Below the pieces are notes generated by a model. That model was given only the letters and a program-made list of their open reading frames with translations, did no database searches and was not told where the DNA came from. DNA of 64,000 nt from Onchocerca volvulus (Eukaryota; Nematoda; Chromadorea; Rhabditida; Onchocercidae), in assembly GCA_000499405.2 (NCBI GenBank), contig HG738138.1:25421962-25485961 (forward strand), in the 5' to 3' direction. Both the position numbers and the translations under genes were made by a program. Numbering within the stretch: the stretch's first letter is position 1; each line of letters begins with the position of its first letter. This document shows, in pieces, positions 38,956 through 51,335 of this stretch.

Positions 38956-40870
38956 TTTCTTTTGTAAAAAAACAATAATTTGTAATTTTCCAATTTGATC
39001 ATTCTGAAAAAAGTATCAAAGATGTAGCAAAATTAAAATCTCTTGCTTAAAAATGATTTATAATGAAATTTGAAATTTTTTATTTGAAATATTCAAAATA
39101 TATTTTGCTTTTCAAATGTCAAAATAATTGTTGCGAAAAAAAAATACATCAAATATTGGCGAAAGATAAGAAAAAAGAAAAAATATTTATATTGAAAAAT
39201 GTCATCAGGTGGCAATTTTTTTTTTTTTGATAATTAAAAATTAGCATTTATTAATCTTTTTTATTTTTTATTACTTATTTGCAAATAATACTAATATTAG
39301 TATTCTAATCATCATTTGTATTCCTAAAACTGATAAGCTAAAAAAAAAATTGATTGAATGAATATTTCGGTGAAAATGGTTTGTATTTAAATGCTAATAA
39401 GAGGTAGGAAATTGAAATAAGAATTGAAGATTGGCCATTTCCAGAAAAAACTTTTGATAGCAATTTTCATCGGATTTTCAAAATTATTACCAATTCCGCA
39501 AGTACTATTTATGGATAGCAATATCAAAAATTATTCAAAAAAATTTTTTTGAAAAATTATAAAAATAATCGAAAATTAAAATCGAAAAGTTGAACTAATC
39601 GAAAATTATCACTGTTGTTAGTATATTGTAGCTTTCTTTTCCGATATAAAAACTAAGCACTATATTGAAATAACTTTTACGGCAATTAATTTAATTTGTC
39701 GCAAGGTTACGTGATTCTTTTTTACGGCTAAATAATTAATTAACAATGCTATAACATTTGCGATCTTCTTTTTTCTGATATCATTTTGAGTGAAAATAAA
39801 TTGATAAAATTGAATTATTCCATCAATTTATGGTATTCTTTTAAGTACAAATGATTATTCAGCTGGAAATTCCCGAAAACATTTCGTAAAATTTATTTAT
39901 TTTCGCAAAAAATGACTTTTTTTTACAATGTTTTCTGAATATTATCGTACAGAATGTGAGAAAATGGTTAAAATAAATGTGCTAGTCATTGCGACATAAT
40001 ATTACGAATTTGCTAATATGCTTTTAACTATACGAAATTTTTGCGAAAAGTATATATAAAATATAAAATACAAATTTTTTCACGGAATCAAATATCACCT
40101 TGCATTCTTAAGAGATGTTTTCAATCGATATTTCAAAAATAATCAAATGATTAAACAATCGATAATTAACTCATAAACTAATAGAATTACATATAAAATA
40201 CAAACTTTTCATGGGATAAATGTCACCATGTATTCTTGGAAATATCAGTAAAAAATTAAGTAAGAAAGTAAATTCGAACTCATAAGAAAAAGTATTAATA
40301 CATAAAATAGAAGTGTAAAATCAAATTTAATTAATTTGCCAACTTTTTATCGAATTGATTAATTTCTCAACAAAAAAAAAATCTTTTAAATTTTAAAATA
40401 AATTTTTTCCAGAAAATAAAGATCGTAATGACATTTTTCAACAAAGCATAAAGACTATATTTGAGTGAAATTAATTTTGAGAGAAATTAAAAAGGAACAA
40501 TAAAATTGAAAAAGGAAAATGGACTGGGAGAAGAATATTTCCGGCGGAAATTCGTTCATCATCCGGTAGAATCCGCCAATCATCCGTTTTTTGATATGAT
40601 TATTTTAGCATTTTTCAATTTTCGGTTAAACTTTTAAATCAATAAAGAATGAGAAATGTTTGAAAATGATTGTAAAAATTCGAAAAAAGAGAAATGATAA
40701 ATCGATCAATCATTGGTGATGATAATTCAACCATTCCATTTGTTAGTTCAATTTTTCGAAAGTTTCATTTTCGAACGGAGAAAAGTATTGGATAATAAAT
40801 GATGCTTAGAAAGACAATCGTATTAATTTTTAAATAAAATTAAATTAAAAATATTATAGATAGGATATAC
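38956..40870. other. Intergenic AT-rich sequence, no gene seen
   Basis: No supported exon. An ATG-led stretch near 40519-40566 ends in a GTAGAA donor-like site, but no following exon was found, so it is not called. Confidence 0.4.
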
Positions 40871-40875
40871 TGAGT

Positions 40876-40993
40876 AATTAATTTAAGCATTTATCGAATT
40901 AATGATTTTGTGAAATTTTGGCTAAAATAGAGTATTTAATTTAAGAATTTATCGAATTAATGATTTTGTGAAATTTTGGTTAAAATAGAGTAT
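40876..40993. repeat. Two 57-bp direct repeats
   Basis: Two adjacent copies of a segment containing TTATCGAATTAATGATTTTG and AAATTTTGGCTAAAATAGAG, differing at only a few positions. Confidence 0.9.
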
Positions 40994-41576
40994 TTTAATT
41001 TATAACTGAAAATTTGATTGATTTAAAATTTTATTATATTATTTGAACTGCATGCAGAATGGAATAAAATAAAATATCTTAAAAAAATTAAATAATCTTC
41101 AATTCGTTCTTTTTTCCTTTTTTCTTTCTCTTTCTCGGCAGAAATTTAATTTTATTAAATTTTCGGAATTAACATACATTTCTGGAGAAATGTAATTATA
41201 ATCAATAAAAAATCGTTAATATATTATTTATGAATTCATATATTAAAAAAACACTCGACTATATTGTGAGGAATTTTAGTTTGTTACGAATATTATGAAA
41301 AAATATTAGTAAAAATGAAATTTCTTGAATAAACAATGAAAATATTTTAATGTTTTATAATTTAAGTTTTCCATTTCATTTCCAATATGATAACAGCATC
41401 AAAATATACATATACATGCAAAAGAAACGAAAGGTGCAAAATGAAAAGAAAAAATGCTTGCCATTTTAAGTTTAGAATTTATTTCTTTCATTTCATTTTT
41501 CATTTCCAATCATGATAAATTTAAAACTGTAATTTTCTATTCCATTTTTCATTACCAATATGATAATAAAATCAAT

Positions 41577-41577
<1 letters not shown>

Positions 41578-41627
<50 letters not shown>
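41578..41627. repeat. 50-base A homopolymer
   Basis: Uninterrupted run of 50 A, the longest homopolymer in the window. No retroelement sequence was recognised immediately upstream. Confidence 0.95.
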
Positions 41628-41629
<2 letters not shown>

Positions 41630-43215
41630 TATATAAAAGGAATGAAAAAAAGAATTTGGCGTTCTTTTTTTTGCTGAAATGAAAAAAAAAAGGCTTATTT
41701 GCTTGCTAGCAATTATTTATCTACAAAATGATATGTAAAAAAGCGAAAAAATTGCTTTAAAATATTTATTCGCATGGAATATTTCGCATGAAATATTTCG
41801 CATGATCGATAGAAAATGACAGAAATCAATCCAAATTGAATATGAAATTTGAAAAAATAAAAAAAAGCGGAAGGAAAAGAAAAGGAAAAGGAAAAAGGAA
41901 AATGAAAATTAAAATCAAAATGAAAGAAAGCTTTGAAAGAAATATTGCAAGCAAAAAAATTGAAGGAAAAAAAAAAACTTTGAACAAAGATTAGAGATCA
42001 AAAATAATCAACGTTTTTATTTATATGTCTCTTAATTGCTAAATTAAAATTCCATTAATTTGACTACTAATAAGAATTTGATAAATTTTAATTCATTCGA
42101 ATTATTGTATTCTTTTTAATAAATTTTAATTATTTTTTTTATTAATGAAAACTAATAAATGAATTATAGAATATGATTTTTTTTCTGAAATTAAGAAATA
42201 ATCAAAAAAAAAAAAAAAATTATTTATTAAGAATGATTTAACAATACTGCGTAGGACAAAATATTTCCTAGTAATTGTTAAATTAACAAAAAAAATCTAA
42301 AAAAAAAAAGCAACCAAATTTCAAATTTATTAATGAAAATTTGATAAATTTATCCCGAATAATTACAGATTGTTTTTAATTAAGTTCGATTTGTAATTAT
42401 TTCATTATTACTGAAAATAATAAATGAATGATAGAATATGGTTTTTTTTTTTTTTTTCAAGAAATAAATGAATCAAATAAAAAATAATGTCGATTCATGT
42501 ATGTTTGGAAAGGAAAGGAGTAAAATAAATAATTTAAAAAAAAAAATAAATGAACGAATAAAAATCAATTATTTATCTATTTTACTAAATTTTATTTTTG
42601 CACTATGTAATTTAGTTTTTTTAGTTTTTAATAATTTTTAATATTATTGCTTCGAAATAAATTTGCTAATAGTATATTTGAAAATAGATAAAAGAAAAGA
42701 GAATTTAATCGAATAATCAAAAGACATGAAATATTTTTATAGATTTTTTTTAATGGCAAAAAATTTGGTTTAATTAGATTTTTATTGAATATCAAAAGAT
42801 ATGTGATAAATGAAGGAATGATTCTGTGTATATGAAAAATGTCAAATTTTCTCATTTTTCATTTCTCATTTTTTTTTTTTTTTTTTTAATTTTTTGATGA
42901 ATTTAAAAAAGATTGTCGAGAATTAAATTTGAACTAAAATCAACTGATCATTAGCAGCTGATAAGAATTACGCAAATATCACGTAAATATCACGGAGAAA
43001 ATGCCTTAAGCATTTTTCATCTATTCTACGATCAAACACCCTGTTTCTCCATCGCTACTCTTCGCAAATTTTTCCGATTTTTCGCTCTAATTCTTCGTGT
43101 GAAAATCAAGATTGATCGTTAACTAACTGACTATTTCAAAATTTCAACAAATTTCAAACGACAAATTTCATTTCCGTCAATTTTCATAATGCTCAAGATA
43201 AAATAAAAATTGCAT
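41628..43215. other. Intergenic AT-rich sequence, no gene seen
   Basis: Homopolymer-rich. A less AT-biased patch at 42940-43110 was read on both strands and gave no frame with splice sites or family resemblance. Confidence 0.45.
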
Positions 43216-43224
43216 AAATTATAA

Positions 43225-43400
43225 ATTAATGGACATAAAAAGTGGACAAGAATAGAAGCAAATAAGAATGGAAGAGAGTGGACAAAAATGGAAGTAATCA
43301 AGAATTCGTAAAAGTGGACAAGAACAGTGGTAAATAAGGGTGGACAAGAATGGACAAAGATGAAATGGGCAAGAGACTAGATTCAAGAGTGGACAAGAAT
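43225..43400. repeat. GTGGACAAGAATGGAA-type repeats
   Basis: Six or seven imperfect units of GTGGACAAGAATGGAAG with variable spacers such as TAAATAAGA. Purine-rich on the plus strand. Confidence 0.85.
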
Positions 43401-43510
43401 GAAGATAAGACTAATGAATTTTCATCAATAATTAGTATTTTAGGCGATATACATATGTAAATTTTGCTTTATGCATTCAGATTTAAAATATTAACGGAAA
43501 AATAGAAAGG

Positions 43511-43785
43511 AAAATTAGTTGCGATAAAGTTAGAATTAACTATAATAAAAAGATAATGAATTGTGATAATGAGAAAATTAATTGTGATAAAAAGAAACTT
43601 AATGGTGATAAAGAGAAAATGAATTGTGATAATGAGAAGATTAATTGCGATAAAGAGAAAATTGATTGCGATAATGAGAAAATTAATTGCGACAAAGAGA
43701 AAATTAGTTGCGATAAAGAGAAAATTAATTGCGATAATGAGAAAATTAATTGTGATAAAGAAAAAATTAATTGTGATAATCTTTC
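43511..43785. repeat. 21-bp tandem array, about 13 units
   Basis: Units of ATTGTGATAAAGAGAAAATTA or ATTGCGATAATGAGAAAATTA. As the unit is a multiple of three, plus-strand frames stay open: one reads as seven-residue NCDKEKI/NCDNEKI repeats (43556-43852), another as ATKRKLI/AIMRKLI. There is no splice context, no non-repeat coding flank and no known family, so this is called a repeat, not a gene. Confidence 0.9.
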
Positions 43786-43859
43786 ACTATCATTTAATCA
43801 CTTCAAGAAATATGTCATTTCTAACAAATGTAATCGGATAATTTCCCCTTGACTTAGTT

Positions 43860-44050
43860 AATATTGTCAAAATATCAAAGCAATAGTCCAGTGGTCATCT
43901 GGCGATTTAATTTTGTTTAATTTAATATTGCAAAATTATATCCAAGCAATGGTCATCTGGCGATTTTACTTGTAATTTAGTTAATGCCATCAAAATGTCA
44001 AAGCAATTATTATCATTGGTGATTTTGCTTTGAACCGAAGTATTATCCAA
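43860..44050. repeat. Diverged array containing GGTCATCTGGCGATTTTACTT
   Basis: Two clear and one or two weak units of about 70-75 bp, each with TCAAAGCAAT or CCAAGCAATGG followed by GTCATCTGGCGATTT. Confidence 0.75.
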
Positions 44051-44099
44051 GTAATCAGCTAATCAAAAAATAAAACAATAGATATCAAAGTTTCAATTT

Positions 44100-44355
44100 T
44101 ACTCGCTAATTGCAATGCAGAAAGAAATTCGCCTAATTGTGGTGCAAAGCGAAATTCGCTCGCCGATCGCAGCAAGGAAGAAATTTGTCCAATCGTGGTA
44201 AAAGGGAAATTCACCCAATTCGCCGCGCAAATATCTTGGCAACAAGAAATTCATCCAATCGTCGTGGCAAAAGGAAATTCGATCACAATCATGATGCAAA
44301 GGAAAATTCGCCGAATTGCGGTTGAAAGAGAAATTCGCACCACTTGCGATAAGAG
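44100..44355. repeat. GC-richer array with GAAATTCGCCCAATCGTGG-type units
   Basis: About eight imperfect units of 30-36 bp, each with GAAATTC, then a C/G-rich core and GGCAAAAG or GTGCAAAG. CG is much commoner than in flanking DNA. Open frames on both strands (44099-44539) follow the array and lack splice or start context. Confidence 0.8.
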
Positions 44356-44539
44356 GAATTTCGCCACTCCACTAATAGTTTCTAATGAATTTAAACGACA
44401 AAATTATATCAATGGTAATAGTAGAAAAGATAAAAAAAAAAAAAGAAAAGGAGGAATCGCAAAATTAAGTAATAGCAGATTTTTATGCAAATGTTGGGAA
44501 AAAGTGCTCAAATGTTTCTTCCTATGTTTATTTTTATAA

Positions 44540-45164
44540 AATTGTATGATAAACTGAATTGCGATGCGAAAAATCTTCAGTAAATAGGATTATTTATTCT
44601 CTATTTATGTAATATAAAGCAAAAAAAAAAAAAAAAGTGAGAATAAAATGCGAAACAACATTTACGATTTCTGTGTTATTTTCCCACTAAGTTCAATTCG
44701 TGAATTTTTTTTCCAGCATCAACATCATTTTTGCATAATTCTCAATGTCATGTTAGACTCAACAAAATTTTTTAAATTTTGAAAAAAAAAGAGACAACAA
44801 ACGTTGAAATTCCTGCTTGTTTTGCTATTTTCAAGCCAACTTCTTTCTTATCGTTGGTGATAATTTCATAAAACTTTTGTCAGGAAATTTTCATTTTTTA
44901 TTTCTGTATATACAAAAAATGGTTTTTTTTTGAAAAAATAATAAAATTATTATAAAAAATTTCGATTTCATTTTTTTCTGCTGAAATCATTTATCTCTAA
45001 GTGAATTTGAGAAATAAAGTTCAATGTGTACTAGCAAAATAAAAACGAAGACAAAATTAATTTGTTCAAGTTATGTCTAAAGTTTTGTCAAAAAAGATAT
45101 GTTCAAGTTTCTAACTTGAATTAGGATTATAAAAATGTTAACAGGAATAGAATAAATGAAATTG
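44540..45164. other. Intergenic AT-rich sequence
   Basis: No exon-like segment recognised on either strand. Confidence 0.4.
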
Positions 45165-45895
45165 AATGGAATTTAATGATAAGGAAGTTGAAGGTGACGA
45201 TTGCGAATCATACATTACTGTCAGAGGAAAATATAAAAAAAAAAAAAATTAAAAAAAAAGAAAAAAAAACGAGGAATTATATACGTTAGGAATTCACCCT
45301 TGTTTAAAATTGTGGAAAAAATTCTTAGCGAAAATTCCTAGCGAAGTAGCATGAGTTTTTAAATGTGAAAGAAGATAGATGGATAATTCATAGAAATAGC
45401 AGCAATCTTTTAATTCAATTTAGGAAAATCATTGAAAATGGGATGTTTATTTTTAGCGGCGAGAAATTCGTCATTTGTATTGCGTTGGAAGAAATGACGC
45501 AAGAGGTCGCATTTTAAAGATTTTATCTCTATTAAAAAAAAAGTAAAGTTTATATTTAAATTCATTCTCCACATAGCATGATAGTGAGGAGAAAAAAAAG
45601 AGAAAAACCAGAATAATACTAATTAGCATAGGAATGTATAAAGCAATGATTAATTGCGATATGGTAAATTTTTTTTTTCTTGAATCAGCCAAAAGTTCTA
45701 TCTTTTTTAAGATAACTTATTGTTGTATGTTTAAAAAAAAAAAAAGCGAAATTTTCATTTATTGATTCAGAAAAAAATTTTTTTTTCACATTTAAAATTC
45801 ATTTCCGGCTAAATTTCATTTCTTTTAAATAACCAGTTTTATCTAATCTAATTTTCAATCTTGCTTTTTTTAACGATTAAACCAAGAATTTGCTT
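45165..45895. repeat. Dispersed repeat R2, uninterrupted copy
   Basis: Matches 52280-53535 in the same orientation, from TTTAATGATAAGGAAGTTGA through GGTCGCATTTTAAAGATTTT to TTCCGGCTAAATTTCATTTC. This copy lacks the 539-bp insertion found in the other. No terminal inverted repeats were seen, and the minus-strand frame at 45471-45692 is not kept in the other copy, so its nature is unknown. Confidence 0.85.
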
Positions 45896-48800
45896 TAAAA
45901 AAAAGTTGGAAATTATTTAAAATTAAAGCTTATTATTTCAAAATGGTTTTGTCTTTTGTCTTTTAGTAATTTGAAACTATTAGATTTTAATGATTTTTTT
46001 TCCTTTCGATATTTTTTCTTCGTTTTCTCTTTTTTTTTTTTGTTTCGCATAATTGTTATCAGAATTATTTCGATAAATATAAGGCAAACTTTTTCATTTA
46101 TTCAATTTCTTCTTTCAACTTTTTCATAGATAATTATTATAGCAACTATTTGGCTTTTTCCATTTTCTTGTTTTTTCTTTGTTTTTTTGCTTTTTTTCAA
46201 ATCGATTATTTAAATAATTATTTATGAAAATCGAATCGATTGGATGATAGTATAGAATAACCCGATCGATTTGATGATAAAATATCATTAATTTTAATCC
46301 AAATTTGATTAGATAATTGAATTAAGCACAAATGTGTGTAATTTAACCCATTCTTAAGCTGTCAACTTCCTTATTAGACGATAGGATAGCACATTTCTCA
46401 TATGAGGATCTATCATTTGAACTATAACCTATGAACTATGAACCTCTATCATTATAAAATTAAAGTAGTTGCTAGATAATGCAAATAATTATGAAAATAT
46501 GTAATCATAAGAGAAGATCGCATATGGAAATTAATAATTGATAAATTTCCTAAATAAAGAAAAAGGATTGATATGAGAATTAATAAAATTTAGAATTATA
46601 ATAAATATTTGATAATTTCAGATTAGGTTTCATTATAACTATTTCGAATTATAATTTGCTGTAGAAAAGAAATTCCAATTTTCAGCTTAATGAGTAATAA
46701 ATTCAATTTATGATCTAAAATATATTTCCCGATTTCTGGATGATTTTCTTTCTGATTAATTAGCATAATTAATGTTGAATAGATGGATATATGATTGCCA
46801 TTACTAGAAATATTTGTGAAATTTCCAAAAACACTTCAACTTGCTAAATTAATTAAAAATGAGCCAAGCATGCCACCTTATCAAAATCAATAAATGCTTC
46901 AAAAGCCCTTCAAATATAATGAAATTTCATTTTATAGAATAATTTTATGCATGAACTCGGTTGCTTTATTTCCAAAAATATTAATTCGATATTGAAGATG
47001 TGAAAATTTTGACTAGATTTAGAAAATTTAAACTTTTTAATTAGAAATTAAATTTATTCAATTCATTAAATTAATTGAAAAAGATAGGTGCATAAGGATA
47101 ACCGAAAATATGCTTCATCATAATTACATCAGCATATATAATTTATGAAAATTAAAATTGAATTTAATTTTTAAATAATTCTTTCCAATCATTAAAATAG
47201 TGCAAGAAAAAAAAAAATTTCTGGTAGAAATAATCCGTAAAAAAATTTAAAAACTGAAACAATACAAAAAGAAAATTAAAAAAATTCGAGTATTAAATAT
47301 TATTAGCAGCATTATTTAAAATGTAAAAGAAATGTTACAAATTCAAAAGGCAAAAAGAAAAAAAAAGCGAAATAAATTTGCGATGAAAATGATTTTATCT
47401 CCTGGGAATATCGATATCGTAATCGAATAATTAACGAAATTTGGGAAAGATAAAATGAAACTTCGAAATAATGATTGAAAGTTAAATAATTTTATAAATT
47501 CCGAAAAAAAAAAATTTTTGATTGACATTTTCTGCAAAATTCTATCACCATCAATATAATGCGAATCAATTTTGATTGATTACTAATTTACAATCTGCCA
47601 CCTGCCTTTTTTTCATTATTTCAAATGTCTCTCTATCAGTTAGATTCAATTTTTTGAAATTCTAAGATTAAATTAATTAAGTTAAGTTTGATTTTTTGAA
47701 ATTACAATGGTAAATTAATGAAAAAATAGCTATAATAATATTTCCAAATTAAACATAAAATAAATAGATCAAGACAAATATTTGAAAAAAATAGATAAAT
47801 AACTGAATAAAAAAAGAAAAACAGATGAATTAATTGATCGTCTTGAAAAATAGATGAATTAAATTGATTTTCATATTTCCATTTTTTAATTATTCTATAT
47901 TTTAAATTTTTTTTGAAGGACGAAATACTAAACAAGCCTTGAAAAAATTGAGATAAAAAGAAACAATCAAGAAATTAAAATGATTTTCTTCAAAATATCA
48001 GCAAACAATTGATTTTTAGTACGAAAAGCATATTATCATTTATCAATATGCTTCTAAAGTAATCATTTTGCTTAAGATCAGAATTAAAAGATGTAAAGTT
48101 TGAAAAAAAACTTTAAAAAAATTAAAATTAAATTTAAAATTAAAAGATTAAAATCTTTTGATTAAAATTTAGTTGACTTCGATTAGAATATTTCTGTTTA
48201 ATTTTGATTTGATTTTTTTTATTTCATTTCAATCATTTATTATTTGATACGGTGGCAGTAATAATTAATGTGATAACATATTTACATTTATAATATATTT
48301 TTTATGATTACTGGAATGACAGAAGGTTAAAGATCATAATAACCGATTTATGGCACTATCAAGTTTGATAATGACGATAATTTTATGTTAGGCTCATTTT
48401 CATCGTTTATGTTTGAAAAAAAAAAAAAAAAGAATTTCCGAATGAATGCGAATTTTCCGAATTTCCTTTTTTTTTGATTCTCGAAAAGTCAATAAAAAAC
48501 AGTACTAATTATGGAAGTCTAACAGGAAAGAAAAGAGAAAAGAATGAAATAAAATAATTAAAAATGGAAATTTGCACAAAGAAGAAATGAATTTCCCTTT
48601 GAGAAATAAGAGAAATTTTAAAAGAGAGAAAAAAAATCCTTACATCTTTAAACAATATTTAATTTTTAAAATCAATAAATAAAATATGAAGTTTGTTGGC
48701 AAGGAATATAGAAATGATATGATAATTGCATATCACCTGCATTTTCACCTGCATATATCATTTTCGTATTTCTCATTAAACTTTAAAATTATTCGAATAA

Positions 48801-49437
48801 TTTGAAGCCAAGAAAATGTGACCAGCCAGATATACTTATCGTCAACTTGGCTTAATAAATATGAGAGAATAGAAGGTAAATAAACGATTTTCAACAATCA
48901 TTTCTAATGCTTTAGTAAATACGCATCTTTTAACGATGGACGAAGAAAAATAGGAATATAAATCCCACTTATTACTTGGCCTAAATATTTCCTGATCTTT
49001 CTTGGCCATCTAAACAACAAATTTGAATAATTATTGCATTAATACTAGATCTAAATTTGATTACTTGTGGCAAAATTAAATTTAAATTGCTAGGATGAGC
49101 TTCCTGGATAATTTCAATAATTGGAAAGAAAAAAATAAAGAAATAAAGTAATCAACTTAAATGAAGGTAATTATATAATGAAAAAAAAAAAGTTTCGAAA
49201 AGAAGAAAAAGAGGAAAAACATGAGAGAAAAGAAGAGGAGAATTGAAATGTAAAAAAGGATTAAAATCTCAATTTTTTAAATTCCAAAAGCAAATATTCA
49301 ATAATCCTTCAACAAGCATAGAACAATCAATGAAAATATTTTTCGAATGATTAGAAAATAAGAAAAAATATAAGAAAGAATTTTGTGATTATCGCAAACT
49401 TTTTTTTAAAAAAAAAAAACTTTTGAAATGATTTCAA

Positions 49438-49472
<35 letters not shown>

Positions 49473-50190
49473 AACCATGAATAAATAAATGATATTAAAT
49501 GATCGAATATTAGTAAATATATAAACAAAAGTAAAATGCAAAAATTTAAATTATTAGAAATAAGTTTTGCATACTCATTTAAATTTCAATAATTTCTTGA
49601 TCATTTATCCTCAAAGGATATTAACGAATAACACAAACAAACATCGATAAAAGAAGATGAGCAAACGATAGAAATAAATTGCAAACATTTCGATTGTATT
49701 TTCATATTTTATTTCTTCTGATAATTTATGATAAAAATTCCCCATTGGATAAAAGTTGAGAGCCAAATAATGGTTATCATCGAATTCATCATTTCATTCA
49801 TTCGGGAAATTATGCAAAAACTTCCGAAATGTCAATCATATATATACTAGCAGTTGTTGCCTATGCAGAGAAAATTATAATACTTTTAGATAATAAATCC
49901 TTCTTTTTGCTTAAAAATTTTTGGACTTATTTTTAAATACCTAATGCTAACTACTTTTTTGGTAATTTTATGATAGAGTTGAAAAAAAAAAGAAGGAATC
50001 TTTTATGCATTTGTTTCAATCTTTCGTCCATTTCTTCCTTACAAGTGTAGGAGTTTGTTGATTCTTAAATAATCCATCAATTTATCAAAACCAAATGCGT
50101 AGTTTCGCCTTTTATTCCAGAAGATATTACGAATAACAAATATAAATGGAGTGTAAACAAACAAACTATTCCGCTTGAAAAGATTTTTTT
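45896..50190. other. Intergenic AT-rich sequence, no gene seen
   Basis: Over 4 kb of AT-rich DNA with A runs (for example 49440-49468). No exon with plausible splice sites was found. Short open frames on the minus strand near 47343-47537 and 47702-47935 are Phe/Ile/Lys-rich, without support. Confidence 0.45.
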
Positions 50191-50958
50191 TTATTGTTTG
50201 AAAATTAAAAACATACGAACATGAAATAAAAATTTTTGCATATCACAATCAAATTCTTCATTACTATCAAAAATGCTACTTTTGTTGGTAACAATTCCCT
50301 GAAAAAAAAAAGTGATTCAATTTTAGGACTTAAAAATTGAAAATTTAGAACATAAGTGCCTTGGTGAATAAGTGCATCCGGCAAGATAGCTGCATACCAA
50401 TTCTAATAAAACTTGCAAGAATAGCAGACTGGAAGTTGATAATTTTCCAAATTTTTAAAATTTGATGGAAATTTGGAACCAGTCATTAAATATACTAAAA
50501 TTAGTAAGTCATTGAACTGGTTTCCCAGAGATATGGAAAAAATAATGAAATAAAAAAAATAATGAAATGAACTCAAAACTGACTCAAAATCAATAAGTTC
50601 AGAAATAAAAATATTGAACTAAAATAAAAACATTGAACCAAACTTTAAGAAATCAGTAACAGTTTAATCTATCAGAGAATTGATTTTGAATTTGAGTGCT
50701 ACATACCACATATTCAGAAGTGAAACTACATCATTGTTAGTAGTTCAATCGCAATACAATGAATCATTTCTATTAAATGGCATTTAACTCCAGAAATTTG
50801 AACTTAATTAAGCACTTAAAATTCATCACTTCGTAATCCTGAGATCCGGAAATTTTGGTTAAACTACGAACAATGGGATCGTAGAAGGGAAGCAATGCTG
50901 TAGATGACCATCGCTGTGGTATTAATTTTAAACATTCCAGCGCTGCCAGGTGGACCAT
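50191..50958 (-). pseudogene. MMS19-like C-terminal fragment, two exons, probably incomplete
   Basis: MMS19 delivers iron-sulfur clusters to nuclear DNA-repair and replication proteins and ends in HEAT repeats. Minus-strand exon 50830-50958 follows a TTTTTGCAG acceptor and reads VHLAALECLKLIPQRW, LLPFYDPIVRSLTK, resembling the human C-terminal segment VRIAALQCMHAL, LLPYKPQVIRALAK. It ends GAA/GTGATG in phase 0. A second exon, 50191-50298, follows TTTTTTTCAG and runs 35 residues to TAA without family resemblance (the usual KRLVR motif after the HEAT segment is missing). No upstream MMS19 exons were recognised, and the 5' side soon meets the repeats at 51336-53535. A frame at about 51013-51096 is bounded by splice-like sites but joins out of phase. 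An orphaned or degenerate 3' end is inferred; a gene with diverged upstream exons is possible. Confidence 0.5.
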
Positions 50959-51335
50959 CTGCAAAAATGAAATCGAAAATTTGATTTAAATTTATTAAAA
51001 TGTTCACAGAGTTTCAAAACATCCGTGAATGGTCTTTAAGGATTCGCGAAATTTCTGCTCTATCATCAGCAAGAAGAAAATTTCGAGATTCTGAAAGTTT
51101 TCGGAAGTCCCAAAATTTTTGAAAACATCAAATTTAAGATATCCAGAGCGGCACAAAGTTTAGGCAACAATTTAAAATAAAATAATCCCTAAATCCCATT
51201 TTTTATCGACAACACCTAATTTGTATTATTAGAATAGACTATAAAGCATTTCTGAATAATAGTCATTCTCACCTTTAAAATCGTTCTGAAAATCGACTAA
51301 AATTTGGGAAATGAAAATTTGGGAAAATGAAAAAA

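Noticed and set aside
40519..40566. Possible first exon starting MDWEKNISGGNSFIIR, with a GTAGAA donor
   Set aside because: No partner exon found; weak donor; isolated in AT-rich DNA.
41578..41627. Poly(A) run as a retroposed cDNA tail
   Set aside because: No exon-like or gene-like sequence precedes it and no target duplication was seen; homopolymers are common throughout the window.
43556..43852. 98-residue plus-strand frame made of NCDKEKI heptads
   Set aside because: Produced by a 21-bp tandem array; a second frame over the same bases is open too, and there are no splice sites or non-repeat coding flanks.
51013..51096. Minus-strand segment bounded by TTTCAG and GTGAAC upstream of the MMS19-like exon
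   Set aside because: Its open frame leaves two bases over, which puts the next exon out of frame; the frame that would fit ends in a stop. No MMS19 resemblance.
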